A DNA stretch of 64,000 nucleotides from Pseudoalteromonas aliena SW19 (lineage in GTDB: Bacteria; Pseudomonadota; Gammaproteobacteria; Enterobacterales; Alteromonadaceae). Position numbers and translations under genes: made by a program. The notes beneath the pieces are model-generated. The model saw only the letters and a list, made by a program, of their open reading frames with translations. It was not told the origin of the DNA and made no database searches. The first letter of the stretch is position 1. Each line of letters starts with the position of its first letter. Positions 37,601 through 47,228 of the stretch are shown here, in pieces. The stretch spans positions 1,178,001-1,242,000 of the forward strand of contig NZ_AQGU01000025.1 in the NCBI RefSeq assembly GCF_014905615.1, given 5' to 3'.

Positions 37601-40600
37601 GTGAAGATTACAGATACTAGCGTCAAACGCCCCGTTTTTGCCATTGTAATAAATTTACTGCTCCTGACTTTTGGAGTGGTTGCATTTACCATGCTGCCAC
37701 TTCGAGAATACCCTGATATTGAAACACCTATTGTAAACATCAGTACTGAATATACCGGCGCTTCTGCGGAAATTATAGAAACCAAAATCACTCAAGTTAT
37801 CGAAAACCGTATCTCGGGTATTGAAGGTATTAAAAGTATTAATTCGTCGAGTCGTAATGGACGTTCAAACATTACTATTGAGTTTGATATAAACCGCGAC
37901 ATAGACGCCGCATCTAACGATGTACGCGAGCGCGTAGCCCGTGCACTTGATAGTTTGCCCGATCAAGTTCGACCGCCAGAAGTCTCTAAATCTAATAGTG
38001 ATGAAAGCCCAATAGCATGGTTTGTATTAAACAGCGAAACAATGGACTCATTACAACTATCTGACTATGCACAGCGTTTTATAGTTGACCGTTTAGCCGT
38101 AGTAGATGGTGTATCTAATGTACGCATTGGTGGTGAACGCCAATATGCCATGAAAATTTGGCTAAATCGCCAAGCAATGGCCGCACGGGGTATTACCTCA
38201 AGCGACATAGAAAACACACTTCGTACAGAGAACGTTGAGTTACCGGCTGGCGAAATAGAATCAATAGACCGTGACTTCACCGTGCGAACAGCACGCAGCT
38301 ATAAAGATCAACGCGATTTTGAAAATCTGGTTATTAAACGCGGTGAAGAAGGTTATTTAGTGCGTTTAGGTGAAGTCGCCGATGTTCACCTTGAAGCCGC
38401 CGATGACGAAAGCTTGTTTCGTGGTAACGGTCGTAACATGATTGGTTTGGGTATTGTAAAACAAGCTAAAGCAAACACACTTACCGTAGTCGATAACGCA
38501 CGTAGCGAACTTGAAAAAATCAAACGAAACTTGCCTGAAGGGACCACTATTCAAGATAGCTATGATTCGTCTGTATTTATTAAAGAATCAATTAGTGAAG
38601 TTTACAGCACGCTTGCTATCTCTATGGGTTTAGTCGTGCTCGTTATATTTTTGTTTTTAGGCAATATAAGGGCAACACTTATACCAGCGGTGACTGTACC
38701 TGTCGCATTGGTTGGTAGCTTTATGTTTTTATTAGCTATGGGTTACTCAATCAACTTACTTACCCTACTAGCGCTAGTACTCGCTATCGGTTTAGTGGTA
38801 GATGATGCCATTGTCATGCTTGAAAACATTCACCGTCGTATTGAACTGGGTGAGCCGCCGTTACTAGCTGCATTTAGAGGCGCGCGTGAAGTCGGTTTTG
38901 CTATAGTAGCAACCACGCTTGTACTTATATCTGTGTTTGTACCACTGGTATTTATGGATGGTCGAATCGGTGCATTATTTACAGAATTCGCTATGGCGGT
39001 AAGTGCTGCCGTGTTTTTCTCAAGTGTTACGGCACTGACACTGGCACCTGCGCTATGCTCTAAAGTACTTAAAGTATCAGATAAACCAAACAAATTTAGC
39101 CAATGGATGGACCGTCAATTTACTAAAATTGAAGTCAGTTACCGCAAGTCACTCTCTACTAATATAACCCGTAAATGGGGCTTAATGGTGAGCTTATTAT
39201 TAGCGGGCTTTGTTAGTTACTCACTGTTTTTACAAGTTCCCTCTGAGCTAACACCAAAAGAAGACCGTGGTACATTCTTTATCATGATGAGCGGCCCTGA
39301 AGGGGCAAGCTACGAAAACAACGCTGCTAATATGGCTAAAATAGAAGAGCGCTTAATGCCTTATTCTGAAGCAGGTGAACTGAGTCGCGTACTTGTTAGA
39401 GTACCTGGTTGGGGTGGCAGTGGCGGTGTTGCGATTGTGGGTATGGCCGATTGGGATAAACGCAAACGCTCAACGTGGGAAGTAATGGATGAAATAAGCG
39501 GTAAAATGCAAGAAGTGACTGATGTTCGTGCATTTGCCATTATGCGCCGTGGTATTGGCGGTGGTGGCTCATCTCGCCCTATTGAGTTTGTATTGCAAGG
39601 TAATGATTACGCACAACTTGCCGACTGGCGTGACCGTATAATTAAGCGTGCTGAGCAAAACCCTGGTCTTGTAAGAATTGACCATGATTACAAAGAAACT
39701 TTCCCGCAATTTTTAGTCAGCATAGATAAAAACAAAGCGGCTGATTTAGGCGTGTCGGTATCAGATGTAGGCCGTACGCTCGAAACAATGCTTGGTCAAC
39801 GCCGCGTGACTACCTTTATTGATCGTGGTGAAGAATATGATGTGATTTTAAAAGGAACGAAAGAAGACTTTGCTAACCCGACCGACATTTCGAATATATA
39901 CCTAAAATCACGTAGCGGTGAACTAGTGCCACTTGATAGCCTTATCAGCTTAAAAGAGGAAGCAACAGCCTCACGCTTAAACCGTTACAACCGTATGCGC
40001 GCAATAACGCTAAGCGCCAACTTAGCAGATGGCTATACGCTTGAAGAAGCACTTAACTTTTTAAACGAAGTCGCTGCTGAGGAAAACGATATAGACGGTG
40101 CAGTAGACTACAAAGGTGAGTCGCAACTTTATTACGAAGGCGCATCAGCAATGACCTACGTATTTATACTCGCGTTAACCGTGACCTTTTTAGTACTTGC
40201 GGCGCAGTTTGAAAGCTTTATGCACCCGTTTGTAATTATGCTTACCGTACCACTTGGTTTAATGGGTGCTATGTTTGGCCTTTGGGCTACAGGGCTTACC
40301 TTAAATATTTACAGCCAAATAGGTATTGTTATGCTCATCGGGTTAAGCGCTAAAAATGGTATTTTGATTGTTGAATTTACTAACCAATTACGCGATAAAG
40401 GCGTTGAATTTAGTGAAGCAATATTACAAGCTGCTACACAGCGCTTGCGCCCAATCATTATGACGTCATTAACAACCGTTATGAGCGCAGTGCCTTTAGT
40501 ACTTGCCTCAGGCCCAGGTGCTGAAAGCCGTATGGTCATTGGTGTAGTCGTATTTACCGGTGTTATTGTATCAACCCTGCTAACTCTTTTTGTTGTACCA

Positions 40601-40699
40601 GCTGCATATTATGCACTTGCACGTAACACTCAATCACCTGAGTTTTTGCAGCAAAAATTAGACAAACAAGCCGCTGAAAAACCACTAGAAGAGATCTAG
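37601..40699 (+). CDS. RND-family (HAE1-type) efflux pump
   Basis: Inner-membrane pump of 1032 residues with 12 helices and two large periplasmic loops. The proton-relay pair Asp-Asp is in GLVVDDAIVMLENI. The N-terminus MKITDTSVKRPVFAIVINLL, PLREYPDIETPIVNISTEYTGAS and VPVALVGSFMFLLAMGYSIN are typical. It should export hydrophobic compounds by proton antiport. The start is GTG at 37601 with AAGGGG seven bases upstream. The adaptor gene precedes it; MexF/VexF-like pumps are the nearest relatives I recall. No local regulator is seen. Confidence 0.95.
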   Translation: MKITDTSVKRPVFAIVINLLLLTFGVVAFTMLPLREYPDIETPIVNISTEYTGASAEIIETKITQVIENRISGIEGIKSINSSSRNGRSNITIEFDINRDIDAASNDVRERVARALDSLPDQVRPPEVSKSNSDESPIAWFVLNSETMDSLQLSDYAQRFIVDRLAVVDGVSNVRIGGERQYAMKIWLNRQAMAARGITSSDIENTLRTENVELPAGEIESIDRDFTVRTARSYKDQRDFENLVIKRGEEGYLVRLGEVADVHLEAADDESLFRGNGRNMIGLGIVKQAKANTLTVVDNARSELEKIKRNLPEGTTIQDSYDSSVFIKESISEVYSTLAISMGLVVLVIFLFLGNIRATLIPAVTVPVALVGSFMFLLAMGYSINLLTLLALVLAIGLVVDDAIVMLENIHRRIELGEPPLLAAFRGAREVGFAIVATTLVLISVFVPLVFMDGRIGALFTEFAMAVSAAVFFSSVTALTLAPALCSKVLKVSDKPNKFSQWMDRQFTKIEVSYRKSLSTNITRKWGLMVSLLLAGFVSYSLFLQVPSELTPKEDRGTFFIMMSGPEGASYENNAANMAKIEERLMPYSEAGELSRVLVRVPGWGGSGGVAIVGMADWDKRKRSTWEVMDEISGKMQEVTDVRAFAIMRRGIGGGGSSRPIEFVLQGNDYAQLADWRDRIIKRAEQNPGLVRIDHDYKETFPQFLVSIDKNKAADLGVSVSDVGRTLETMLGQRRVTTFIDRGEEYDVILKGTKEDFANPTDISNIYLKSRSGELVPLDSLISLKEEATASRLNRYNRMRAITLSANLADGYTLEEALNFLNEVAAEENDIDGAVDYKGESQLYYEGASAMTYVFILALTVTFLVLAAQFESFMHPFVIMLTVPLGLMGAMFGLWATGLTLNIYSQIGIVMLIGLSAKNGILIVEFTNQLRDKGVEFSEAILQAATQRLRPIIMTSLTTVMSAVPLVLASGPGAESRMVIGVVVFTGVIVSTLLTLFVVPAAYYALARNTQSPEFLQQKLDKQAAEKPLEEI

Positions 40700-40708
40700 C
40701 TTCTTAAT

Positions 40709-40736
40709 TGCGCCGTAACCTTGTTGTTACGGCGCA
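40709..40736 (+). terminator. hairpin after the RND pump gene
   Basis: Eleven-base perfect stem TGCGCCGTAAC/GTTACGGCGCA with a six-base loop. The T-run after it is weak (TACAATTTAT), so termination may be partial. Confidence 0.55.
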
Positions 40737-40784
40737 TACAATTTATGCTCGCCTTTAAACCCCATATACATTTTAGGAATACTT

Positions 40785-41321
40785 ATGAGCTCAACAACGC
40801 AAGTAGCAACATTTGGTGGCGGCTGTTTTTGGTGTATAGATGCTGCATTTAGACGTGTAAATGGCGTACTAACCGTAAGTTCTGGCTACACCGGCGGCGA
40901 AACTACTAACCCAACATATGATTCTGTATGCTCAGGCACAACCGGTCACGCTGAGGTCGTTGAAATTGACTTTGACTCGACTGTAGTTAGCTTTGAAACA
41001 CTGTTAGCAATGTTTTTCACACTGCATGATGCAACACAATTGAATCGCCAAGGTAACGATATAGGCACACAGTATAGAAGCGTTGTGTATTATCATGATG
41101 ACACCCAGCTAAAACAAACCAATGAGATAATAGCTCAACTGCAAAGTCATGTAAGTAATCCAATTGTTACTGAGGTAAGCCCTGCTAGCACTTATTACCC
41201 AGCTGAGCACTATCATCAAGACTATTACAATGAAAACCCACAGCAGGGTTATTGCAGTATTTTAATCGCGCCAAAATTACATAAGTTTGAAACCGTGTTC
41301 GAAGAGTTTTTAACTGAGTGA
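40785..41321 (+). CDS. msrA: peptide methionine sulfoxide reductase A
   Basis: Cytosolic repair enzyme of 178 residues that reduces methionine-S-sulfoxide. The catalytic Cys14 lies in FGGGCFWC; SSGYTGGETTNPTYDSVCSGTTGHAE and HYHQDYYNENPQQGYC carry substrate-binding and resolving residues. The length fits the short MsrA group. TTTTAGGAA provides a ribosome site. A bidirectional terminator separates it from convergent btuB. Confidence 0.96.
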   Translation: MSSTTQVATFGGGCFWCIDAAFRRVNGVLTVSSGYTGGETTNPTYDSVCSGTTGHAEVVEIDFDSTVVSFETLLAMFFTLHDATQLNRQGNDIGTQYRSVVYYHDDTQLKQTNEIIAQLQSHVSNPIVTEVSPASTYYPAEHYHQDYYNENPQQGYCSILIAPKLHKFETVFEEFLTE

Positions 41322-41341
41322 ATAAATTTAGTCGTACAGTA

Positions 41342-41367
41342 AAAAGCCCAATTTAAATCGGGCTTTT
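41342..41367. terminator. bidirectional terminator between msrA and btuB
   Basis: Stem AAAAGCCC/GGGCTTTT with a ten-base, partly self-complementary loop and A/T runs on both sides, placed between two convergent genes. Confidence 0.85.
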
Positions 41368-41388
41368 GTATTTTTTACTCTTTAACGA

Positions 41389-43218
41389 TTAAAACTGGTA
41401 ACTTGCGCCTGCAAAAAAGCGACGCTCTGGCGTGTTATAGTAGTACACTTTACCTGTTGTAGCATCTACGTGCGAATCAACAGCGTTATACTCTTTATCA
41501 AATAAGTTTTCTACACGAAGCGAAACTTCAATATGTTCATTTACTTGATAATTACCCGCTAAGTTCCAAAGTGTATATGAGCCTAAGCGCGCCTTAGCAC
41601 CTTGGCGATCGCTACGATATTGCATATCTAAGCTTGCATCAAATGCACCAAACTGCTTTGCAAGTTCCCAGTTAAATGTGCGTTTAGCAACATTGCGTAG
41701 CTCTGCGCCAGTTTCTTTATTTTCAGCACTTAAATAAGCAAAGTTAAGGTTGCTATCAAATCCAAAAATATGTTGAGAAAGGCTAAACTCAACGCCTTCA
41801 TAACGCGCTTCATTAATATTAGCTAACGCAAAACTTGTATTATAATCAATTTTATCTTCAATATCGTTTCTGAAAACTGCAACATCAACTTGCGCAAAAT
41901 CAAAATCGATATTTAATCCAAGTTCACGGTTTACTGATTTTTCTGGCTGTAAACTAGGATTACCAAAAGCTGGAAAATATAAATCGTTAAATGTAGGGGC
42001 TTTAAAACCAGTACTTTGATTTATACGAAACGTTGCATCTTTAGATAAACGATAACCAGCAGCTGCGGTATATGTTATTTCGTCACCAAATTGCTCGTCA
42101 TCATCTTGGCGAACAGTTAAATTAGCCAGCACTTTATCTGCATCGTAGTAAGCTCCTACAAACACAGCCAGTACGTCACGTTCTTGCACTTCAAATATAG
42201 TAGAACTTTGCGATACATCGTCGTTATACCAGTTAATACCCCCACTAATATTAAAATTATTAGATAGTCGGTATTGGCCGTTATAATCGACCTGTGTGCG
42301 TTTAGTTATAAATGTACTTGTTATTGGCATACCAGTAGAAAAATTAACATAAGTGTTATCAGAGTTATCCGTTGCAAGCGCTAAATCAATGCTGTGCGAT
42401 TGGTTCGTGTAGTTTTTACTCCAACCTGCAGAAAGCTGATAGTTTTTAAAATCACCTATTTCTACAGTACTTGTGGCAGGGCTAAAGCGACTGTCGTAAT
42501 CTGCAAAACCTTCACTGTATTGACCTAATAACTTAAAGTTACCGTAGTGTGCATCTGTGTAATTTACTTTAAAACCAAGATTTTTATTTTCATAGCCATC
42601 TTCATCTGGTGCTACGCTTTGCAGTACGTCAAAGTTATCTGTTTTTTCAAAGCCTGCGTTAAATGCTGTAGTTATATCATCTGATTTTACAGAGCCTGCA
42701 ACTTGATAATTTTGATAAGAGTCTGAACCAAATGTAGCGCTTAGAGATAAGTTATCTGATTCACGCGTAATAATATTAATAACACCAGCGAGTGCATCAG
42801 AGCCATAAACAGCTGCGCGAGAACCTTTAATAATTTCTATGCGTTCAATACTATTTAGAGGGATATTACTTAATGCTTTTATACCAAGGGTTGCAGAACC
42901 TGTACGTACACCGTCAATCAAAATCAACGTATCGCCAGAGCCCGTACCACGCAGTGAAACACCTGTATTTTGACCAAAACCACCGTTTGGGTTAACTTGA
43001 AAACCCACCTGTTTACTTAGTAATGCTGGTAAATCGCGTACGTTACTTGATTCTATTTCAGCACGTTCAATAACATTTACGCTCGCTAAAACATCATTAA
43101 TTGATTGCTCAAACTTATTAGCTGTAACGGTTATTTTTTCAATTGATTGTTCTGCACCAGACGCAGAAAATGAAAGCGCAGCAGAAATTGCAACGCCAAG
43201 GGTTGTTTTGTTTAGCAT
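41389..43218 (-). CDS. btuB: TonB-dependent vitamin B12 receptor
   Basis: Outer-membrane receptor of 609 residues, close to E. coli BtuB (614). A signal peptide is cut after SASGA. The TonB box region EKITVTANKFEQS matches BtuB. The plug has GDTLILIDGVRTGS and GSRAAVYGSDALAGVINIIT, and the barrel ends in RRFFAGASYQF. The open frame extends to 43272, but AGGGGAT six bases before the ATG at 43218 fixes the start, and the extension lies within the riboswitch. The cobalamin riboswitch directly upstream confirms the substrate class. Confidence 0.95.
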   Translation of the reverse strand: MLNKTTLGVAISAALSFSASGAEQSIEKITVTANKFEQSINDVLASVNVIERAEIESSNVRDLPALLSKQVGFQVNPNGGFGQNTGVSLRGTGSGDTLILIDGVRTGSATLGIKALSNIPLNSIERIEIIKGSRAAVYGSDALAGVINIITRESDNLSLSATFGSDSYQNYQVAGSVKSDDITTAFNAGFEKTDNFDVLQSVAPDEDGYENKNLGFKVNYTDAHYGNFKLLGQYSEGFADYDSRFSPATSTVEIGDFKNYQLSAGWSKNYTNQSHSIDLALATDNSDNTYVNFSTGMPITSTFITKRTQVDYNGQYRLSNNFNISGGINWYNDDVSQSSTIFEVQERDVLAVFVGAYYDADKVLANLTVRQDDDEQFGDEITYTAAAGYRLSKDATFRINQSTGFKAPTFNDLYFPAFGNPSLQPEKSVNRELGLNIDFDFAQVDVAVFRNDIEDKIDYNTSFALANINEARYEGVEFSLSQHIFGFDSNLNFAYLSAENKETGAELRNVAKRTFNWELAKQFGAFDASLDMQYRSDRQGAKARLGSYTLWNLAGNYQVNEHIEVSLRVENLFDKEYNAVDSHVDATTGKVYYYNTPERRFFAGASYQF

Positions 43219-43270
43219 GAGATCCCCTACCTTTGCCCACCGCAAAGATTTAAGTAAGTAAGATTGCATC

Positions 43271-43425
43271 AAGGCCGGTCTCCGGACTCAGTAAGCACAT
43301 AAAAACATGCCGCACTTTACCGTTGCGGGGGCAGTGTTGGGTTTGTAGTCATCATGAAAACGCACCAACTTCCCGATTATCCTGCTAAAAACTTATTAAC
43401 TTGAAGCGTTTAGCAAGCACCTTGA
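43271..43425 (-). promoter_or_regulatory. cobalamin (AdoCbl) riboswitch
   Basis: In the leader of btuB, read on the minus strand, it shows AAGGTGCTT at its start, AATCGGGAAGTTGGTGCG, the B12 box GCCCCCGCAACGGTAA and the closing GAGTCCGGAGACCGGCC. These are the conserved elements in the correct order and spacing. Binding of cobalamin would mask the ribosome site of btuB, located about 45 bases downstream. Confidence 0.95.
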
Positions 43426-43531
43426 AAATATGCCGCTATTGTGAGTATTTTGTTGATAAATGTCAATGGACGTCTATATAGCTAAATACAGATTTACCAA
43501 TGTGAGTTATGAAAGAGCAAGCCCATATAAC

Positions 43532-43562
43532 AAAAAAGCCAAACACTGCTGTTTGGCTTTTA
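43532..43562 (-). terminator. intrinsic terminator after yajQ
   Basis: Eleven-base perfect stem AAAAGCCAAAC/GTTTGGCTTTT with a six-base loop; on the minus strand TTTTTTG follows. Confidence 0.88.
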
Positions 43563-43602
43563 ATTAACCCCCTAGCTGGTTAGCTAGATTTTTGAAGGTG
43601 TT

Positions 43603-44085
43603 TTAATCACGGAAATTTTTAAATTGGAAAGGCTGGCCTAAATCGGCGCTGCGCACAACCTGCATTGCTTCTTGAAGGTCGTCGCGTTTTTTACCTGTTA
43701 CACGTACTTCTTCACCTTGAATCGCCGCTTGCACTTTAACTTTCGAGTCTTTAATGGCTTTTACAACTTTTTTAGCCATGTCTTTTTCGATGCCTTGCTT
43801 TAACCCTACATTACGAAAAACATTTTTGCCTGCACGACTAATATCTTGTAGCTCTAAACTTGATACGTCCATGCCACGCTTAGATATTTTGTTCGCCAAA
43901 ATATCAAATAACTGCATAACCTGAGAGTCTGCTTCGGCTTTTAATTTAATTGTTTTATCGTTTAACTCTATAGATGCATCAACGCCTCTAAAGTCAAAGC
44001 GTGTTTCTAGTTCACGATTTGCGTTATCGACTGCGTTTTTAGCTTCGTTCATTTCTACTTCAGATACAATATCAAATGAAGGCAC
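43603..44085 (-). CDS. yajQ: YajQ family nucleotide-binding protein
   Basis: Cytosolic protein of 160 residues, full length for UPF0234. [48 protein letters not shown] and the C-terminal [19 protein letters not shown] are family signatures. It has two ferredoxin-like halves. A Xanthomonas homologue binds cyclic-di-GMP, which would fit the GGDEF, HD-GYP and PilZ genes in this window, but binding here is inference. AGGAGA precedes the ATG. Confidence 0.94.
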   Translation of the reverse strand: MPSFDIVSEVEMNEAKNAVDNANRELETRFDFRGVDASIELNDKTIKLKAEADSQVMQLFDILANKISKRGMDVSSLELQDISRAGKNVFRNVGLKQGIEKDMAKKVVKAIKDSKVKVQAAIQGEEVRVTGKKRDDLQEAMQVVRSADLGQPFQFKNFRD

Positions 44086-44103
44086 TGGCTTCTCCTAACG
44101 GTC

Positions 44104-44270
44104 TAATACCAATTTTATTAAAAACATGATTATTCTAGCGTATTAAATAACTCACTAACGACGTTAAAAATTATTTATATAGAACAACTATGTATCATAA
44201 TTTTAGCCTTATTATTGAGCTGTTTTCTTATCGCTATAATAGATCACTAATTTAATGCAATTGGTGTAAT
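44104..44270 (+). repeat. family 2 repeat, copy 2 (MITE-like)
   Basis: About 167 bases between divergent yajQ and the VanZ-like gene, in reverse orientation to 30664-30880. Ends TAATACCAATTTTATT and AATGCAATTGGTGTAA are imperfect inverted repeats. No coding frame. It fills most of the 313-base gap; the rest (44271-44398) should carry the promoter of the VanZ-like gene. Confidence 0.75.
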
Positions 44271-44398
44271 CTTAATTTATGCCGCAATTATAACGCTAAA
44301 ATAATAAATCTTTACATTTTTCTGCATCTTGTTCAGGTGCGATACTAAATTAGTTTGATATACTTCGGTCTCTTTTTTAAGCGATTTTAGGATTTGTC

Positions 44399-44752
44399 GT
44401 GACAAGGCGTGTTTATCAAGCAATTTTTTTGATCAGTATCGTAGCGTTTACCTTTTTATTTGCCAAAGAAATAAAAGGAGGGGTTACAAGTTTATTCCCT
44501 CATATTGATAAAGTAGCCCACTTTGGGATTTTTTTCGTACTTGCCATAATAATGGATAAGGCATTTAAGCTACCTTTATACGCACAAATATTGTTACTAG
44601 CAGGTTATGGCGCTTGCATCGAAATAATGCAAGATGCCCTTCCTTACAGGCAAGCATCTATAGGTGATTTTATTGCCGATTTTGCAGGTGCAGCTAGCTA
44701 TTTTTTACTCAGAGTGATTTTTACTCCTCGCAAAAAGAATCCTTATGACTAA
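44399..44752 (+). CDS. VanZ-like small membrane protein
   Basis: Protein of 117 residues with three or four membrane helices. The pattern HIDKVAHFGIFFVLAIIMDKAF, GYGACIEIMQDALPYRQASIGD and a final helix before a basic tail is that of VanZ-like proteins, whose role outside teicoplanin resistance is unknown. The start is GTG at 44399 with TAGGAT about seven bases before. The last eight bases overlap panE, so the two are translationally linked. Confidence 0.8.
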   Translation: MTRRVYQAIFLISIVAFTFLFAKEIKGGVTSLFPHIDKVAHFGIFFVLAIIMDKAFKLPLYAQILLLAGYGACIEIMQDALPYRQASIGDFIADFAGAASYFLLRVIFTPRKKNPYD

Positions 44753-45647
44753 TATTCTTGTTGTTGGTGATGGTGCAATTGGTTTACTTTTAAGTCATTT
44801 TTTAAGTAACCAACACAACGTTTATGTTTTAACACGTAAAGCTACAAATAATACGCGCTTTTATAGTCGTAAAAACAGTGCCTCACAAAAAATAAATGCC
44901 CGCTTCATCTCACTAAATCAACTAGCTGCACAACCAAAATTTGACGTGATATTAATGACTGTGAAAGCTTTTCAAGTGCAAAGCGCGTTTGAGCAGGTAA
45001 AGCCTTACTTAACTGAGCACACAAATATAGTACTTTCACATAATGGCATGGGTAATGTTGAAGAATTAAAGTCAGAATTAATCCCAAGCCAAGCTCTCTA
45101 CTTTTTAACAACAAGTATGGCAGGCTTTAAATCGAATCAATACATTGTGCAACATACCGGTGAAGGCCAAAGTGTAATTGGTGGCTGCAATAGTTTAGCA
45201 CTTAAAAACATATCAACTATGGCTAACACTTTAAAAAGTATTCCAAAGCTACACGCTACAAGCAACATACAACAACTACGATTCGAGAAACTATTCGTTA
45301 ATATTGCCATAAATCCATTAAGTGCATTACATAACGTTAAAAATGGCCAACTTCGCGATCCCCAATACAATTCAATGATCATCAATTTACTCACTGAAGC
45401 ATGTAACATTGCAAAAGCACAAGGCCTTAATATTCCTTTAATTAATGCACTAACTACAGCCTATAACGTAATGGAACTAACAGCGCAAAATTACTCTTCC
45501 ATGCAACAAGATGTGATTAACGAGAGGCCAACTGAAATAACAGCAATGTGTGGTTATATTAATGAACAGGGTAAAGTTTATAATATTAAAACCCCCTATA
45601 ATAATCAGTTATTAGCTAAAATTCAGGCAAAAAAAAGCGTGGTATAA
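44745..45647 (+). CDS. panE: 2-dehydropantoate 2-reductase
   Basis: NADPH-dependent reductase of 300 residues that forms pantoate for coenzyme A. The Rossmann motif ILVVGDGAIGLLLS is N-terminal; LMTVKAFQV, SHNGMGN, EKLFVNIAINPLSAL (catalytic Lys) and QDVINERPTEITAMCG (substrate-binding) match PanE. It overlaps the VanZ-like gene by eight bases. coaD, a later step of the same pathway, is about 2.4 kb downstream. The stop codon lies within the thiI terminator hairpin. Confidence 0.9.
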   Translation: MTNILVVGDGAIGLLLSHFLSNQHNVYVLTRKATNNTRFYSRKNSASQKINARFISLNQLAAQPKFDVILMTVKAFQVQSAFEQVKPYLTEHTNIVLSHNGMGNVEELKSELIPSQALYFLTTSMAGFKSNQYIVQHTGEGQSVIGGCNSLALKNISTMANTLKSIPKLHATSNIQQLRFEKLFVNIAINPLSALHNVKNGQLRDPQYNSMIINLLTEACNIAKAQGLNIPLINALTTAYNVMELTAQNYSSMQQDVINERPTEITAMCGYINEQGKVYNIKTPYNNQLLAKIQAKKSVV

Positions 45648-45657
45648 ACCACGCTTA
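45631..45657 (-). terminator. thiI terminator overlapping the panE stop
   Basis: Nine-base stem AAGCGTGGT/ACCACGCTT around ATAA. On the minus strand eight T residues follow, so it mainly serves thiI. The panE stop codon (45645-45647) is inside the loop and stem. Confidence 0.85.
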
Positions 45658-45673
45658 TATCAATTTTTAACTT

Positions 45674-47131
45674 TTATGGACGATAAACCTTTACAGTATC
45701 AAAGCCTTGCTCTTGCAACATAAGTGCCTGTAGCTGACTCATTACGCCTCTATCACAATATAAATAATAGTCCGTATTTTTTGGTAAATCACCAAACTTA
45801 GTTGCTAAGCGAAAAAATGGTAAGTGTATAACTTCAACTCCGTCTATCTCAAGTGGCGATGCGTCTTCTTCCTCTGGAGAGCGAATATCAACAACAACCG
45901 CGCCCGCAGGTAAATCAGCAACTGACTCAGCTTCTTTTAGCTCTTGCTTAGCCTCAACATCGATATCGCGCACATCCATTATACGTGCATTATCTACAAC
46001 CGTATCAAGCACATCAAAGTCGAACTTTTCTTCTTCGGCTTCTATTACTTCAATTTTGGCTTTAACAGTCGGTTTTTTAGAAATAACACCACAGTATTCT
46101 GGCATCGTTTCGGCCATTTCGGCGGTACCAATTTGGCGAGCTAGGTTGATAATTTCTTGTTTGTCGTTTTGAATAAGCGGGCGTAAAATAAGCGTTTCAG
46201 TAACACGGTCAATCACGCTTAAATTAGCTAATGTTTGACTAGATACTTGCCCAATACTTTCTCCGGTAACAAGTGCTTGAATGTTTAGCTTTTGCGCTAC
46301 AACACTCCCCGCGCGCATCATCATACGCTTAAGCACGACACCCATTTGGCTGTTTTCAACGTTTTCTAAAATTTCAGCGACAACGGGTTCAAAATCAATA
46401 GTTATAAATTTAACTTTGTGTGTTGAACTGTATTTTTTCCATAAAAAATAGCTTGCTTGTTTAACACCAATTTCGTGCGCTGCGCCACCTAAATTAAAGA
46501 ATAAAAAGTGTGTACGCGCGCCTTTTCGAATCATTTGATAGCTTGCTACGCCAGAATCAAAGCCACCAGACATCAGCGAAAGTACATCTTCTTGAGTTGG
46601 CAACGGGAAGCCCGCCATACCAAAATGCGTTTGCGAAACAATGTAAGCTTTATCGTCTTTTACTTCTAGGCGTATTGTCACTTCTGGGCGGCTAAGTTTA
46701 ACGCTTGCGCCTTCAATGTGCTGATTTAACCCGCCGCCAACATAGCGTTCTAAATCAGTTGAGGTAAAGTCGTGTTGCCCTATACGCTTAGCACGTACGC
46801 AAAAGGTTTTACCTACAATAGTATGACCAACTAAAGCGATGGTTTTTTGATAGATATCATCGAGTGTTTCAAATTGCGTTTCGGTTACTTCAATAAACTG
46901 AACAATACCAGGTATGCGCTTAAGGCTGTCGATAAACTCAAGGCGAACTTGTGCATCTTCAAGCTTGGTAACAACTGAAATATTATCCCAGTTATTTCTT
47001 ACTTGTACTTTTTCGTCAACACGACGCAATACAATCTTAATGTTATTTTCTAACACTTTGGTAAAGCGTTTACGGACTGAACGGCTTTTAATGGCTATTT
47101 CAGGGTGTAGTTTGACGATAAATTTAAGCAT
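45674..47131 (-). CDS. thiI: tRNA 4-thiouridine synthase / thiazole synthesis sulfurtransferase
   Basis: Protein of 485 residues. It has a ferredoxin-like plus THUMP region (about 1-165), a PP-loop ATPase domain with SGGFDSGVASYQ (about 187), and a C-terminal rhodanese domain (about 385-485) whose persulfide Cys is in YLYCDRGVMSQLQAL. The end VKVYRP is the enterobacterial ThiI terminus. It makes s4U in tRNA and can give sulfur for thiamine. The rhodanese domain is present, so both functions are possible. Confidence 0.96.
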   Translation of the reverse strand: MLKFIVKLHPEIAIKSRSVRKRFTKVLENNIKIVLRRVDEKVQVRNNWDNISVVTKLEDAQVRLEFIDSLKRIPGIVQFIEVTETQFETLDDIYQKTIALVGHTIVGKTFCVRAKRIGQHDFTSTDLERYVGGGLNQHIEGASVKLSRPEVTIRLEVKDDKAYIVSQTHFGMAGFPLPTQEDVLSLMSGGFDSGVASYQMIRKGARTHFLFFNLGGAAHEIGVKQASYFLWKKYSSTHKVKFITIDFEPVVAEILENVENSQMGVVLKRMMMRAGSVVAQKLNIQALVTGESIGQVSSQTLANLSVIDRVTETLILRPLIQNDKQEIINLARQIGTAEMAETMPEYCGVISKKPTVKAKIEVIEAEEEKFDFDVLDTVVDNARIMDVRDIDVEAKQELKEAESVADLPAGAVVVDIRSPEEEDASPLEIDGVEVIHLPFFRLATKFGDLPKNTDYYLYCDRGVMSQLQALMLQEQGFDTVKVYRP

Positions 47132-47228
47132 AGTTCACTCTTAGACTGCGGGAATTCGCGCTCCCAGACATTTGGCGCGCGATTATAACAAAAAATTCAG
47201 CGTCTAGGAAATAACCAAAACTTAATCG

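Noticed and set aside
43219..43272. Upstream extension of the btuB reading frame
   Set aside because: It lies in the leader between and within the cobalamin riboswitch, and a strong ribosome site marks the ATG at 43218.
44905..45409. Minus-strand frames over panE
   Set aside because: They lie opposite a well-supported reductase gene and show no domain likeness.
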